DNA from: Streptomyces griseochromogenes
GTDB taxonomy: Bacteria > Actinomycetota > Actinomycetes > Streptomycetales > Streptomycetaceae
Direction of reading: 5' to 3'
DNA length: 64,000 nt
Assembly: GCF_001542625.1 (NCBI RefSeq)
Contig: NZ_CP016279.1
Span: forward strand, 9,610,001 to 9,674,000
How positions within the stretch are numbered: the first letter of the stretch is position 1; every line of letters begins with the position of its first letter. Below, one piece after another: positions 16,506-25,383 of this stretch. Under the pieces are notes generated by a model. That model searched no databases. It saw only the letters and a list, made by a program, of their open reading frames with translations, and was not told the DNA's origin. Made by a program: the position numbers and the translations under genes.

Positions 16506-18439
16506 AGGACCAGGCCGGCCGCCGCCGTGCTCGTCGACTCGCGATAGGCACTGCGGTGGTCCTCGCGCTGGCCGGGATGAACGGGCCGTGGCTCTACCGC
16601 TTCGGAACCGAGCAGTACCACCAGTACAAGATCAACAAGCCCGAGTACAAGGCCGCCAACGGCCACTGGGACATCATCGACTTCCCCGAGGAGTACCGCC
16701 AGGACACCATCCACGCCGCGCTCCTGCACACCGGCAAGGTGCTGCTGGTCGCGGGCTCGGGCAACAACCAGGACAACTTCGACAAGAAGAAGTTCGACAC
16801 CCGGATCTGGGACCCGGTCAAGGGCACGATCAAGAAGGTGCCCACGCCCGCCGACCTGTTCTGCACCGGCCACACCCAGCTGGCCAACGGCAACCTGCTG
16901 ATCGCGGGCGGGACCAAACGGTACGAGAAGCTCAAGGGCGATGTGACCAAGGCCGGCGGCCTGATGGTCGTGCACAACGAGAACCCGGACAAGCCGATCA
17001 CACTGCCCGCCGGAACCAAGTTCACCGGCAAGGAGAACGGCAAGACCTTCGTCTCGAAGGACCCGGTGCTCGTGCCGCGCGCGAAGAAGGTCTTCGACCC
17101 GAAGACCGGAGCGTTCCTGCGCAACGACCCGGGGCTCGGCCGTATCTACGTCGAGGCGCAGCAGAGCGGCACCCAGTACGAGACCGGTACGCAGGACAAC
17201 TACCGCGTCCAGGGCCTGGCCGGCACCGACGCGCGCAACACGTACGGCATCGCGCAGAAGCTCGCCCTCGACAAGAAGGATTTCCAGGGCATCCGCGACG
17301 CCTACGAGTTCGATCCGGTCGCCGAGCGGTACATCAAGGTCGACCCGATGAACGAGGCCCGCTGGTACCCGACGCTGACCACGCTGTCGGACGGCAAGAT
17401 CCTCAGCGTCTCCGGCCTCGACGACATCGGTCAGCTGGTTCCGGGGAAGAACGAGATCTTCGACCCCAAGACCAAGAAGTGGACCTACACGCAGCAGATC
17501 CGGCAGTTCCCGACGTATCCGGCACTGTTCCTGATGCAGAACGGGAAGATCTTCTACTCGGGGTCCAACGCGGGCTACGGACCGGACAACATCGGCCGTG
17601 AGCCCGGTGTCTGGGATGTCGACACCAACAAGTTCACCAAGCTGCCCGGGCTCAGTGACCCCAACATGATGGAGACGTCCGGGACCGTGCTGCTGCCTCC
17701 GGCGCAGGACGAGAAGTTCATGGTGATCGGCGGGGGCGGGGTCGGTGAGTCGAAGCTGTCCAGCAAGAAGACGCGGCTCATCGACCTGAAGGCGAAGAAC
17801 CCGCGCTTCGTCGACGGGCCCGAGCTGGAGAAGGGGACCCGGTATCCGCAGTCCTCGATCCTGCCGGACGACACGGTGCTGGTGTCGGGCGGCTCGGAGG
17901 ACTACCGGGGGCGCGGCGACTCCAACATCCTGCAGGCGCGGCTGTACCACCCCGACAGCAACAGCTTCACCCAGGTCGCCGATCCGCTGGTCGGACGGAA
18001 CTACCACTCCGGCTCGATCCTGCTGCCGGACGGGCGGGTGATGTTCTTCGGGTCCGACTCGCTGTACGCGGACAAGGCGAACACCAAGCCGGGGAAGTTC
18101 GAGCAGCGGATCGAGATCTACACGCCGCCGTATCTGTACCGGGGGGCTCGGCCGACGCTCAGTGGTGGTCCGCAGACCATCGCCCGGGGCGCCTCGGGGA
18201 CGTTCACATCGAAGCACACGGCCAGCATCAAGAAGGTGCGGCTCATCCGGCCGAGTGCTTCGACTCACGTGACGGATGTGGATCAGCGGTCGGTCGCCCT
18301 GGACTTCAAGACCTCGGGCGACAAGATCACGGTGACCGTCCCCAAGGACCGGAACCTGGTTCAATCGGGGTGGTACATGATGTTCGTGGACGACGACCAG
18401 GGGACGCCGTCCACGGCTCAGTGGGTCAAGGTTCCCTAG
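16502..18439 (+). CDS. glxA: Copper radical oxidase GlxA (galactose-oxidase-like)
   Basis: 645 aa, membrane-anchored by an N-terminal hydrophobic segment (about 12-28) and facing outward. The Tyr-Cys cofactor is Cys121 (LFCTGHT) and Tyr289, with the stacking Trp288 directly before it (EARWYPT). Copper ligands by comparison with galactose oxidase are Tyr501, His502 (RNYHSGS) and His589 (STHVTD). Kelch-like blades lie between. GlxA acts on the CslA-made glycan in Streptomyces and is needed for its maturation. ATG overlaps the cslA stop. Its own TAG directly abuts the convergent cslZ stop. Confidence 0.96.
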   Translation: MKDQAGRRRARRLAIGTAVVLALAGMNGPWLYRFGTEQYHQYKINKPEYKAANGHWDIIDFPEEYRQDTIHAALLHTGKVLLVAGSGNNQDNFDKKKFDTRIWDPVKGTIKKVPTPADLFCTGHTQLANGNLLIAGGTKRYEKLKGDVTKAGGLMVVHNENPDKPITLPAGTKFTGKENGKTFVSKDPVLVPRAKKVFDPKTGAFLRNDPGLGRIYVEAQQSGTQYETGTQDNYRVQGLAGTDARNTYGIAQKLALDKKDFQGIRDAYEFDPVAERYIKVDPMNEARWYPTLTTLSDGKILSVSGLDDIGQLVPGKNEIFDPKTKKWTYTQQIRQFPTYPALFLMQNGKIFYSGSNAGYGPDNIGREPGVWDVDTNKFTKLPGLSDPNMMETSGTVLLPPAQDEKFMVIGGGGVGESKLSSKKTRLIDLKAKNPRFVDGPELEKGTRYPQSSILPDDTVLVSGGSEDYRGRGDSNILQARLYHPDSNSFTQVADPLVGRNYHSGSILLPDGRVMFFGSDSLYADKANTKPGKFEQRIEIYTPPYLYRGARPTLSGGPQTIARGASGTFTSKHTASIKKVRLIRPSASTHVTDVDQRSVALDFKTSGDKITVTVPKDRNLVQSGWYMMFVDDDQGTPSTAQWVKVP

Positions 18440-19465
18440 TCACTCGCTGTTCTTGGCAAGGGCGAGTGCGTAACTCGCCCACCAATCCCCTGCCTTCGGG
18501 CCTCCCTTGCAGTCGCCGTCCGACTCCCCGGGGCGCTTCACCCACAGGTACGCGTCGACCAGGGGGTCGGTCGTCTTCGTCGTGGGGGCTTCTCCCAGGG
18601 AGCGGCCGGGCGGGTTGCACCAGCGTTCGGAGGGGTTGCCGGCCGTGTCGGGGCCGTTGCCGTTGCGGCTGGTGTCGATGACGAAGTGCTTGCCGCCCAC
18701 CTTGGCCGAGAGCTGTTTGCCGTAGGCGATGGAGTCCTGGGTGGAGTAGAAGTTGGAGACGTTGACGGAGAAGCCGTCGGCCTGGTCGATGCCGGCCCGC
18801 TTCAGGGGCTGGAAGATCTGGTCGGGGTGGCCCCAGCCCGCGTTGCCCGCGTCCAGGTAGACCTTGGTGTTCTTCAGGGACTTGAGCTTGGCGACGGCAC
18901 CCTTGAGCAGGTCGTAGCGCTCCTCCTGGAACTGGCCCGGGGTGCAGCCGTCGACGAGGTGGAGCAGGGCGTCCGGTTCGAGGACGACGGTGGCGGCGCG
19001 GTCGCCGATGCCCTGGGCGACGCCGTCGATCCAGGCGCGGTAGGCGTTGCCGTCGGCGGCGCCGCCCTGTGAGTACTGGCCGCAGTCGCGGTGCGGGATG
19101 TCGTAGAGGACGAGCAGGGCGGTGCGGTCGGACTTCTCGGCGGCCTCGGTGAAGCCGCGGGCCTCCTGCTCGGGGTTCTCCGGGCCGATCCACTCCCCCG
19201 TCGGCTGTTCGGCGATCTTGCGGATCTGCCCGGCCTCGGTCTTCTTGCCCGCCTTCTCGTAGGTGGCGACCTGGCGGGCCGCGTTGGTGTCCGGGTTCAC
19301 CCAGAACGGGTCGGCGGACTTGGGTTGCTGGGTGATCCGGCCGGCGTGGTCGTCGGGCTTGTCCCCGTCGCCGGAGGAGCACCCCGCCAGCAGCAGTGCC
19401 GCCCCGAGCACCGCCGCGGACGCCCGTGCCCGTGCCGAAGGCCGGGCCCCCGTGCTGTCGTACAT
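18440..19465 (-). CDS. cslZ: GH6 endoglucanase lipoprotein CslZ
   Basis: 341 aa. An N-terminal lipobox (LLLAGC, Cys29) predicts an outer-membrane-face lipoprotein. The GH6 fold is shown by YDIPHRDCGQYS (Asp127), VVLEPDALLHL (catalytic acid Asp165), YLDAGNAGW, and HFVIDTSRNGNGP. GH6 enzymes invert at beta-1,4-glucan linkages. Next to cslA-glxA it is expected to trim the tip glucan. The downstream ATG (19465) was chosen because GGGGGGAA precedes it. The gene converges on glxA with zero bases between the two stop codons. Confidence 0.92.
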   Translation of the reverse strand: MYDSTGARPSARARASAAVLGAALLLAGCSSGDGDKPDDHAGRITQQPKSADPFWVNPDTNAARQVATYEKAGKKTEAGQIRKIAEQPTGEWIGPENPEQEARGFTEAAEKSDRTALLVLYDIPHRDCGQYSQGGAADGNAYRAWIDGVAQGIGDRAATVVLEPDALLHLVDGCTPGQFQEERYDLLKGAVAKLKSLKNTKVYLDAGNAGWGHPDQIFQPLKRAGIDQADGFSVNVSNFYSTQDSIAYGKQLSAKVGGKHFVIDTSRNGNGPDTAGNPSERWCNPPGRSLGEAPTTKTTDPLVDAYLWVKRPGESDGDCKGGPKAGDWWASYALALAKNSE

Positions 19466-19544
19466 GCGATTCCCCCCTGGGCGCATTGTTCCGAATGCCC
19501 ATCGTGGCACACCGGCCGTGCCGGTCACGAGGTCGCGCGGAAGC

Positions 19545-20207
19545 TCAGGGGCCGGTGCCGGAGAGGTAGGCGGAGACCACCACGTTGGCCGTGTAGCTGT
19601 GGGTCGTGCGGTCGAAGGCGCCGCCGCAGGTGATCAGGCGGAGCTCGGCGCGGCCGGGCTTGCGGGGGCCGTAGGCCTGCTGGGCGTCGAAGTCGTCACG
19701 GGCCAGGACGCGGATGTCGTCGATGGTGAAGTGGGCGACCTTGCCGTCCGCGCGGACCACCCGGACCGTCTCGCCGGGCTGCAGGCTGCTGAGCTTGTAG
19801 AAGACGGCGGGCCGGGTCGCGGTGTCGACGTGTCCCACCATCAGCGCGGCTCCCGCCGCGCCGGGCGTGGTTCCGGAGCGGTACCAGCCGACCACGCCCG
19901 GCTGGTCGAACGGCGGCGGGTCGACAGCTCCCCGGCTGTCCAGGCCACGGGCCACCACGGGCGCCTGCACGCCGAGTTCCGGGATGTCGACGCGCTGCGG
20001 GAGCGCGGGCGCGAGGGGTGCGGCCGCGGGCGGCAGCCGGACCTGCCGGCCGAGTCCGGCCACGTCGCCGGTGGCGGGTCCGGAGGGGCTCGGCGGTACG
20101 TCGGTCACGCTGCGCCCCCACAGCCACAGTCCGAGCAGCAGGACGGCCCAGGCCGCCGCGGTGGCCAGGTGCCCGGTGCCGGTGGTGCGCTCCTGCCCGT
20201 CGGACAT
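19545..20207 (-). CDS. Class F sortase
   Basis: 220 aa. One N-terminal membrane anchor (about 14-31), a Pro/Ala-rich linker, then the sortase barrel with catalytic His in LMVGHVDT, Cys in LRLITCGGAF (about 194) and a downstream Arg region. Sortases cleave a sorting signal and join proteins to the wall or process membrane proteins; class F is the actinobacterial group. It follows the 20220-20789 gene by 12 bp on the same strand, so that protein is its likely partner. Confidence 0.88.
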   Translation of the reverse strand: MSDGQERTTGTGHLATAAAWAVLLLGLWLWGRSVTDVPPSPSGPATGDVAGLGRQVRLPPAAAPLAPALPQRVDIPELGVQAPVVARGLDSRGAVDPPPFDQPGVVGWYRSGTTPGAAGAALMVGHVDTATRPAVFYKLSSLQPGETVRVVRADGKVAHFTIDDIRVLARDDFDAQQAYGPRKPGRAELRLITCGGAFDRTTHSYTANVVVSAYLSGTGP

Positions 20208-20219
20208 GTCGTGGGTGCC

Positions 20220-20789
20220 TCAGTCCGTACCGCGGCTCCGGCGGGCCCTGAGCAGCCCGACGGCGGCAGCGGCGGCCCCGGCGAGCGCGAGGCCCGTCAC
20301 CGCCTGGACGGTGCCGGGCCCTGAGCCGCTGCCGGCCACCGTGGCGAAGTGCGCGGTGCCGCCGCCGCCCGCCTGGACCGGGGCGACCGGAGAGGGGGAC
20401 GCGGTGGGCTGGAACAGCCGGCCGAACAGGTCGGTCCTGCCGGACTGCCCGGATCCTTTGGCGACCACGGTGACCGTGCCGGTCAGCGCGGAGCCGGCGC
20501 AGGTGACCTTCACGTCGTAGGCGCCGGGGGTGACCGAGGAGCGGACGCGGGTCTCGCCGGACAGGGTGCCCTGGGTGCCGGTCAGCAGTGCGTCGGTGAC
20601 GAAGGCGGACGAGGCGGCGGTGCCCTGGGATCCGGTGCAGCCGCGCACCCGGAGGGTCACATCGGTACCCGGGGCCGGGGAGGCCGGGGTCACGGAGACT
20701 CCATGGCCGTCGTCGGCCGCGTGCGCCACCGGGGTGAGGGCGCTGACGACCAGGAGTCCCGTACAGACAGTGAGGCGAAGTGAGCCCAT
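20220..20789 (-). CDS. Secreted, C-terminally membrane-anchored protein
   Basis: 189 aa. Signal peptide at about 1-24 (cleaved after VAHA), an immunoglobulin-like extracellular part with two Cys pairs (RVRGCTGS, VKVTCAGS), a Pro/Gly/Ser linker, then a hydrophobic segment (about 160-178) and RARRSRGTD tail. This is the layout of a sortase substrate, but no LPXTG or LAXTG pentapeptide is visible before the anchor. Upstream gene of the sortase operon. Role unknown. Confidence 0.75.
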   Translation of the reverse strand: MGSLRLTVCTGLLVVSALTPVAHAADDGHGVSVTPASPAPGTDVTLRVRGCTGSQGTAASSAFVTDALLTGTQGTLSGETRVRSSVTPGAYDVKVTCAGSALTGTVTVVAKGSGQSGRTDLFGRLFQPTASPSPVAPVQAGGGGTAHFATVAGSGSGPGTVQAVTGLALAGAAAAAVGLLRARRSRGTD

Positions 20790-20826
20790 CGTGAACCTCC
20801 AGACACTGGGAGGCTCCCCCGCACAG

Positions 20827-20853
20827 CGCGCCTCCGCATCCTCGGGAGGCGCG
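20827..20853 (-). terminator. Hairpin between HAD gene and sortase operon
   Basis: CGCGCCTCC at 20827-20835 pairs perfectly with GGAGGCGCG at 20845-20853, loop 9 nt. It lies 43 bp past the HAD stop and 38 bp before the next start, fitting a terminator for the HAD gene. Confidence 0.6.
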
Positions 20854-20895
20854 GGATTACTCCATCCGGGTGGTGCGGGTTCTGGAAATCCCTGG

Positions 20896-21675
20896 TCAGA
20901 CGAGGTCGACCAGGTCCGCGATGGAGTCGACGACCTGGGAGGGGCGGAAGGGGTAGCGGTCGATGTCGTCGGGCTGGGTGACCCCGGTCAGCACCAGGAA
21001 GGTGCGCATCCCGGCCTCCAGGCCCGCGAGCACGTCGGTGTCCATGCGGTCGCCGATCATCGCGGAGGTCTCCGAGTGGGCGCCGATCGCGTTGAGCCCG
21101 GCCCGCATCATGAGCGGGTTGGGCTTGCCGACGAAATACGGCTTCTTGCGGGTGGCGGCGGTGATCAGGGCGGCGACCGAGCCGGTGGCGGGCAGGTCGC
21201 CCTCGGTGGAGGGGCCGACGTTGTCGGGGTTGGTGGCGATGAACCGGGCGCCGTCGTTGATCAGGCGTACGGCCTTGGTCAGGGACTCGAAGGAGTAGGT
21301 GCGGGTCTCGCCGAGGATCACGAAGTCGGGCTCGTGGTCGGTGAGGATGTAGCCGATGTCGTGCAGCGCCGTGGTCAGGCCCGCCTCGCCGATGACGTAG
21401 GCGCTGCCGCCGGGCCGCTGGTCGTCCAGGAACTGGGCGGTGGCCAGCGCGGAGGTCCAGATGTTCTCCACCGGCACGTCCAGGCCCATCCGGCGCAGCC
21501 GGGCGTGCAGGTCACGGGCGGTGTAGATGGAATTGTTGGTGAGCACCAGGAAGGGGCGCCCGGACTCGCGGAGCTTCTTCAGGAAGGCGTCGGCGCCCGG
21601 GATCGGGACCCCCTCGTGGATGAGGACGCCGTCCATGTCGGTGAGCCACGATTCGATGGGCTTGCGGTCTGCCAT
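20896..21675 (-). CDS. NagD-type HAD-IIA hydrolase
   Basis: 259 aa. Nucleophile motif DMDGVLIHEG at about 13-22, motif II LTNNS, a C2-type cap, a Lys in VGKPNPLM and motif III GDRMDTDV. HAD-IIA members dephosphorylate sugar phosphates or nucleotides such as UMP or GMP. The physiological substrate is not determined by the sequence. It is flanked by hairpins and probably monocistronic. Confidence 0.9.
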   Translation of the reverse strand: MADRKPIESWLTDMDGVLIHEGVPIPGADAFLKKLRESGRPFLVLTNNSIYTARDLHARLRRMGLDVPVENIWTSALATAQFLDDQRPGGSAYVIGEAGLTTALHDIGYILTDHEPDFVILGETRTYSFESLTKAVRLINDGARFIATNPDNVGPSTEGDLPATGSVAALITAATRKKPYFVGKPNPLMMRAGLNAIGAHSETSAMIGDRMDTDVLAGLEAGMRTFLVLTGVTQPDDIDRYPFRPSQVVDSIADLVDLV

Positions 21676-21771
21676 GTTCTTGCGTCTCCTGGCGTGCGTA
21701 CGGTCAAGAAGCGGGGGGCGCCGGAACCACGGCGTACCGACGCCCCCAGCCTAATCAGGCGGCCCGTTCCT

Positions 21772-21792
21772 GACCCCGGTCAAGACGGGGCG
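21772..21792 (-). terminator. Hairpin after phosphodiesterase gene
   Basis: CCCCG at 21774 and CGGGG at 21786 form a 5-bp stem immediately beyond the stop at 21794. A second stem (GGGGGCG/CGCCCCC) lies at about 21711-21746. Confidence 0.5.
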
Positions 21793-21793
21793 A

Positions 21794-23281
21794 TCACTGG
21801 GTGATCCGCACGCCGTCGACCACCCAGTACCAGTTGTTCCCCCCGGTGTAACGGAAGCGGACCCGGACCGTGCTCGCCCCGGCCGGGACCTGGAGCGTGA
21901 CGGTCTCGGTGCGCGAGGGGACGTCGGCGGTGTAGGTGCGCACGGAGACGGGGGCGGCGCCGTCGTAGGAGACGAGGACCTCGCCCTTCTGCGGGGACTC
22001 CTGCCGGTAGTAGGTGGTGTAGGCGAGGGTGGCGGTGCGGCCGCCGGTGACCGGGTAGGCCGGGCTGACCAGGGTGGAGTCGAAGGAGCCGGTCAGGCTC
22101 TTGTCGCTCCACTCGTCGCCGTCGGCGACCGCGAAGACGTCGCGGGCCCGGACGTTGCACTCGCGGTTCTGGTCGCGCTGGGTCTGGGTCCAGAACTCGT
22201 CGGTGGTGAAGGACCAGCCGCGCCACTCGGTGACCCCGCCGCCGCCCATCGCGGAGTTGTCGACGGACCAGCCGGCGGGCGGGGTGTGGGTGAAGCCGAG
22301 GATGCTCGCCGGGATGCCGGTCTCGTCGACGCGGGCCTGCAACTGGCCGCGCAGGGCGTCGAAGTCGTCGGGGGCGGGCTGCTGGACGGGGCGGCCGTCC
22401 AGGTCCCAGGCGGGGTCGAGCGCGATGCCGAGGTGGGCGAGCGCGGAGGCGGCGATGTCGGGCATCTTCACGTCGTGGCGGACCGAACCGGGCGCGAGGG
22501 CCGGCCCGGTGGCGATCATGAAGGTCTGGCGCTCCTGGAGGGTGGAGCCGCCGTGGCCGCCGGGGTCGGTGTGGCCGTGGTCGGCGGTGACCATGATCAG
22601 CCAGTCCTCGTCGGCGTACGTGGCCCGGGACTTGACGGCGGCCACCATCTGGCCGACCTGGGCGTCGGCGCCGTGGATGGCGTCCAGGTACTGCTGGGAG
22701 GCGGCGCCGTAGCTGTGTCCCGCGTGGTCGATGTTGTCGAGCTGGACGAAGACCGCGTCCGGGTTGCCGTCCCTGAGCTCTGCGACGGCGCGGGAGGCGG
22801 TGCCGGTGTCGTACTCGGCGCTCGGCGTGGAGACCCGGGTGTCGACCTTCGAGGAGAAGACGGTGTCGGTGATCGGCGCCCAGGAGGAGACGGCGTACGT
22901 CACCAGCTGCGGCTTGGCCGTCTCGACGCGGGTGAGGAAGTCCGGGTACCGGGCGAACCGGGCGCCGGTGAAGGTGTTGTCCTTGACGTTGTGCTTGTCC
23001 GGCCACACGCCGGTGATGATCGTCGACCAGCCGGGGCCGGACAGGGTGGGCGCGAGCGGGTTGGCGTAGATGCTGCTGGGCGCGGTGAGGCCCGCGGTCA
23101 TCAGGGCGTCGAGGTTCGGGGCGTCGGCGTCCTTGATACGGCTGAGCAGGCAGCCGTCCAGGCCGACGACCAGTACCTTCGGCGTGCGGGTGGCCGCACG
23201 GGCGGCGGCGCCGAGCGGACCGGCCGAGGCGGCGACCACGGCGGCGGAGACGAGGAACGTACGACGGGAGAGATTGGGCAC
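21794..23281 (-). CDS. Secreted alkaline-phosphatase-superfamily phosphodiesterase
   Basis: 495 aa. A twin-arginine signal (LSRRTFLVSAAVV) exports the folded enzyme. The nucleotide pyrophosphatase/phosphodiesterase-like domain shows metal-site Asp in VVGLDGCLLSR, a nucleophile region in APTLSGPGWSTIITG, LDNIDHAGH and TADHGHTDPGGHGG. A beta-sandwich C-terminal module (about 380-495) ends in WYWVVDGVRITQ. The GTG start has GGAGG 5 nt upstream. Directly downstream of the aminoethylphosphonate-type operon, it could release phosphate or phosphonate headgroups from esters outside the cell for import; this is inference. Confidence 0.88.
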   Translation of the reverse strand: MPNLSRRTFLVSAAVVAASAGPLGAAARAATRTPKVLVVGLDGCLLSRIKDADAPNLDALMTAGLTAPSSIYANPLAPTLSGPGWSTIITGVWPDKHNVKDNTFTGARFARYPDFLTRVETAKPQLVTYAVSSWAPITDTVFSSKVDTRVSTPSAEYDTGTASRAVAELRDGNPDAVFVQLDNIDHAGHSYGAASQQYLDAIHGADAQVGQMVAAVKSRATYADEDWLIMVTADHGHTDPGGHGGSTLQERQTFMIATGPALAPGSVRHDVKMPDIAASALAHLGIALDPAWDLDGRPVQQPAPDDFDALRGQLQARVDETGIPASILGFTHTPPAGWSVDNSAMGGGGVTEWRGWSFTTDEFWTQTQRDQNRECNVRARDVFAVADGDEWSDKSLTGSFDSTLVSPAYPVTGGRTATLAYTTYYRQESPQKGEVLVSYDGAAPVSVRTYTADVPSRTETVTLQVPAGASTVRVRFRYTGGNNWYWVVDGVRITQ

Positions 23282-23384
23282 GGGGTCCTCCGGAGGAGAG
23301 GGTGGACGTGCAGGACGGTGGTCATGACACCGCCCCCGGTGGTACCAGGGGCGGGGCGGAGCAGCCGACGGGGCGGGCAACTCC

Positions 23385-23425
23385 CCCAGGGGCGCGGGGA
23401 ACTGCGCGACCAGCCACGACGGCGG
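23385..23425 (-). repeat. Streptomyces interspersed intergenic repeat
   Basis: Contains GGGGCGCGGGGAACTGCGCG followed by ACCAGCCACGACGG. I recognise this as a widely scattered intergenic repeat of Streptomyces chromosomes, able to fold as a hairpin. Here it sits between the binding-protein stop and the phosphodiesterase start. Confidence 0.6.
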
Positions 23426-23480
23426 AGGCGAAGACGTACGGCGGGGCGGAACCCATGGGGCGGCCGAACCCCCGGAGGGC

Positions 23481-24536
23481 TCAGCTGCCGGTGGCGGACT
23501 TCCAGTCCTCGACGTAGGACGCGAGGTTCGTGTCGATGTCCTTCCAGTCCGGCGCGAAGATGTCCACGCCGTCCATCAGCTTGGCGAGCGCGATGGCGTT
23601 GGCGTCGACGGCCTTGACGTCCGAGCGGGCGCTGAAGCCGCCGCCGATCTCGCTGACCTCCTGCTGCTGCTTCTGCGCGAGCATGAAGTCGAGGAGCTTC
23701 TTGCCGTTCTCGCTGTGCGGGGCCTTGGTGACCAGGCCGGCCGCGTAGGGCAGGGCGAACGTGGTGGGCTTGCCGCCCTGCTTCGCCGGGAACCAGATGC
23801 CGAGGCCCGGCATGGTCTTGGACTGGGCGTAGTTCATCTGGACGTCGCCGTTGGCGACGAGCAGTTCGCCCTTGTCGACCTTGGGGGCGAGCTTGCCGGT
23901 GGAGGCGGACGGGCCGACGTTGTTGGCCTGGAGCTTCTTCAGGTAGGCGAGGGCCTGGTCCTTGCCGCCGAAGTCGTGGATGGCCTTGATCAGTACGGCG
24001 GTTCCGTCGCCGGCGACACCGGGGGTGGAGTACTGGAGCTTGTTCTTGTACTTGCCGTCGAGCAGCTCGTCCCAGGTGGTGGGGGCCTTCTTCAGCTCCT
24101 TCTTGTTGTAGACGAAGCCGAAGTAGTTGTTGACGACGGAGGTCCAGGTGCCGTCGACGGCCTTGTCGGCGCCGCTGACCTGGACGGCGTCCTTCGGCTC
24201 GTACTTCTCCAGCAGGCCCTTGCTGTCGGCCTGCTGGATGAACGGCGGGAGGGTGACCAGCACGTCGGCCTGCGGGTTGCTCTTCTCGCGGACGGCGCGC
24301 TGCACCATCTCGCCGGAGCCGCCCTCGACGTACTTGACCTTGATCCCGGTCTGCTTGGTGAAGTCGGCGAAGACCTTGTCGTACCAGCCGTCGCCGTTCT
24401 CGCCCTTGAGGCCGTCGGCGCTGTAGACGGTGACGGCCTTCTCGTCGGAGGCGGCGGAGGAGCCGCCGCACGCGGACAGCAGCGGGGTGGCGAGGAGGGA
24501 GACGGCGATGGCGAGTCTGAGGGTGTTTCTGGGCAT
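23481..24536 (-). CDS. 2-aminoethylphosphonate-type ABC substrate-binding lipoprotein
   Basis: 351 aa. Lipobox LLSACGG near residue 23, then a type 2 periplasmic-binding fold of the iron/AEP/thiamine group: VTVYSADGLKGENGDGWY, WTSVVNNYFGFVYNKKEL, PGVAGDGTAVLIKAIHDFGG and a GGGFSARSD end. The linked phosphonatase-like hydrolase and FAD oxidase point to 2-aminoethylphosphonate or a relative as ligand (PhnS-like). The ATG follows AAGGAG. It is the last gene of the operon. Confidence 0.85.
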   Translation of the reverse strand: MPRNTLRLAIAVSLLATPLLSACGGSSAASDEKAVTVYSADGLKGENGDGWYDKVFADFTKQTGIKVKYVEGGSGEMVQRAVREKSNPQADVLVTLPPFIQQADSKGLLEKYEPKDAVQVSGADKAVDGTWTSVVNNYFGFVYNKKELKKAPTTWDELLDGKYKNKLQYSTPGVAGDGTAVLIKAIHDFGGKDQALAYLKKLQANNVGPSASTGKLAPKVDKGELLVANGDVQMNYAQSKTMPGLGIWFPAKQGGKPTTFALPYAAGLVTKAPHSENGKKLLDFMLAQKQQQEVSEIGGGFSARSDVKAVDANAIALAKLMDGVDIFAPDWKDIDTNLASYVEDWKSATGS

Positions 24537-24585
24537 GGCGGGGCGAACTCCTTGCGGCGGAAGGGGCTGTGAGCGGGTCGGGCGG

Positions 24586-25383
24586 TCAGCGGTAGGAGGC
24601 TTTGGTGCGGACCCTGGAGACGGCGAACAGGACGAGCAGGGTCGCGGCCATGAGGACCACCGCGACGGCGGAGCCCACGAACAGGGCGCCCCGGTCGGTG
24701 GCCGCGTAGATCAGGACGGGAAGCGGGGTCCAGTCGGGCGGGTAGAGCATCATCGTGGCGCTCAGCTCGCCCATGGACAGGGCGAAGCAGAGGCCGGCGG
24801 CGGCGGTGAGCGAGGGCAGCAGGAGCGGCAGCCGCACCCGCCACAGGACGTACGCGGGCCGGGCGCCGAGGGAGGCGGCGGCCTGTTCGTACGCCGGGTC
24901 GAGGCGGGTGATCGCCGCCGACACGGACTGGTGGGCGAAGGCGGTGACCAGCACGGTGTGGGCGACGATCACGATCCACCGGGTGCCGTTGAGCAGCATC
25001 GGCGGCTTGGAGAAGGCCACCAGGACCGACAGTCCGACCACCACGGACGGCACGGCGACCGGCAGCACGAACAAGGCGTCGAGGATACGGCGGTGACGCT
25101 TCTTCAGGGCTGCCCCGGCCAGCGCGGCCCAGGTGCCGACGGCCAGGGCGAGCAGGCTCGCGGTGACGGCGGTGACCAGGCTGGTGGTCAGCGCCTGGAG
25201 GGCCTCGCCGCGAGTGGCGGAGCGGTAGTTGGCCGTCGTCAGGCCCGAGGGCAGGACGCTGGACCAGTGGGTGGCGAAGGAGGCGCCGAGGACGACGAGA
25301 AGGGGCAGGGCGAACAGCGGCAGGAACAGGACGAGGAACACGGCCCATACGGCCCACTTGGCCTTGCGGCTATGCACCAGCAC
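24586..25383 (-). CDS. ABC transporter permease, phosphonate importer (PhnV-like)
   Basis: 265 aa polytopic permease with about six hydrophobic segments. The inner-membrane EAA loop reads LDPAYEQAAASLGARPAYVLWR. The GTG start lies 14 bp inside the previous permease gene, giving coupling. It pairs with that permease in the aminoethylphosphonate-type importer. Confidence 0.88.
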   Translation of the reverse strand: MLVHSRKAKWAVWAVFLVLFLPLFALPLLVVLGASFATHWSSVLPSGLTTANYRSATRGEALQALTTSLVTAVTASLLALAVGTWAALAGAALKKRHRRILDALFVLPVAVPSVVVGLSVLVAFSKPPMLLNGTRWIVIVAHTVLVTAFAHQSVSAAITRLDPAYEQAAASLGARPAYVLWRVRLPLLLPSLTAAAGLCFALSMGELSATMMLYPPDWTPLPVLIYAATDRGALFVGSAVAVVLMAATLLVLFAVSRVRTKASYR

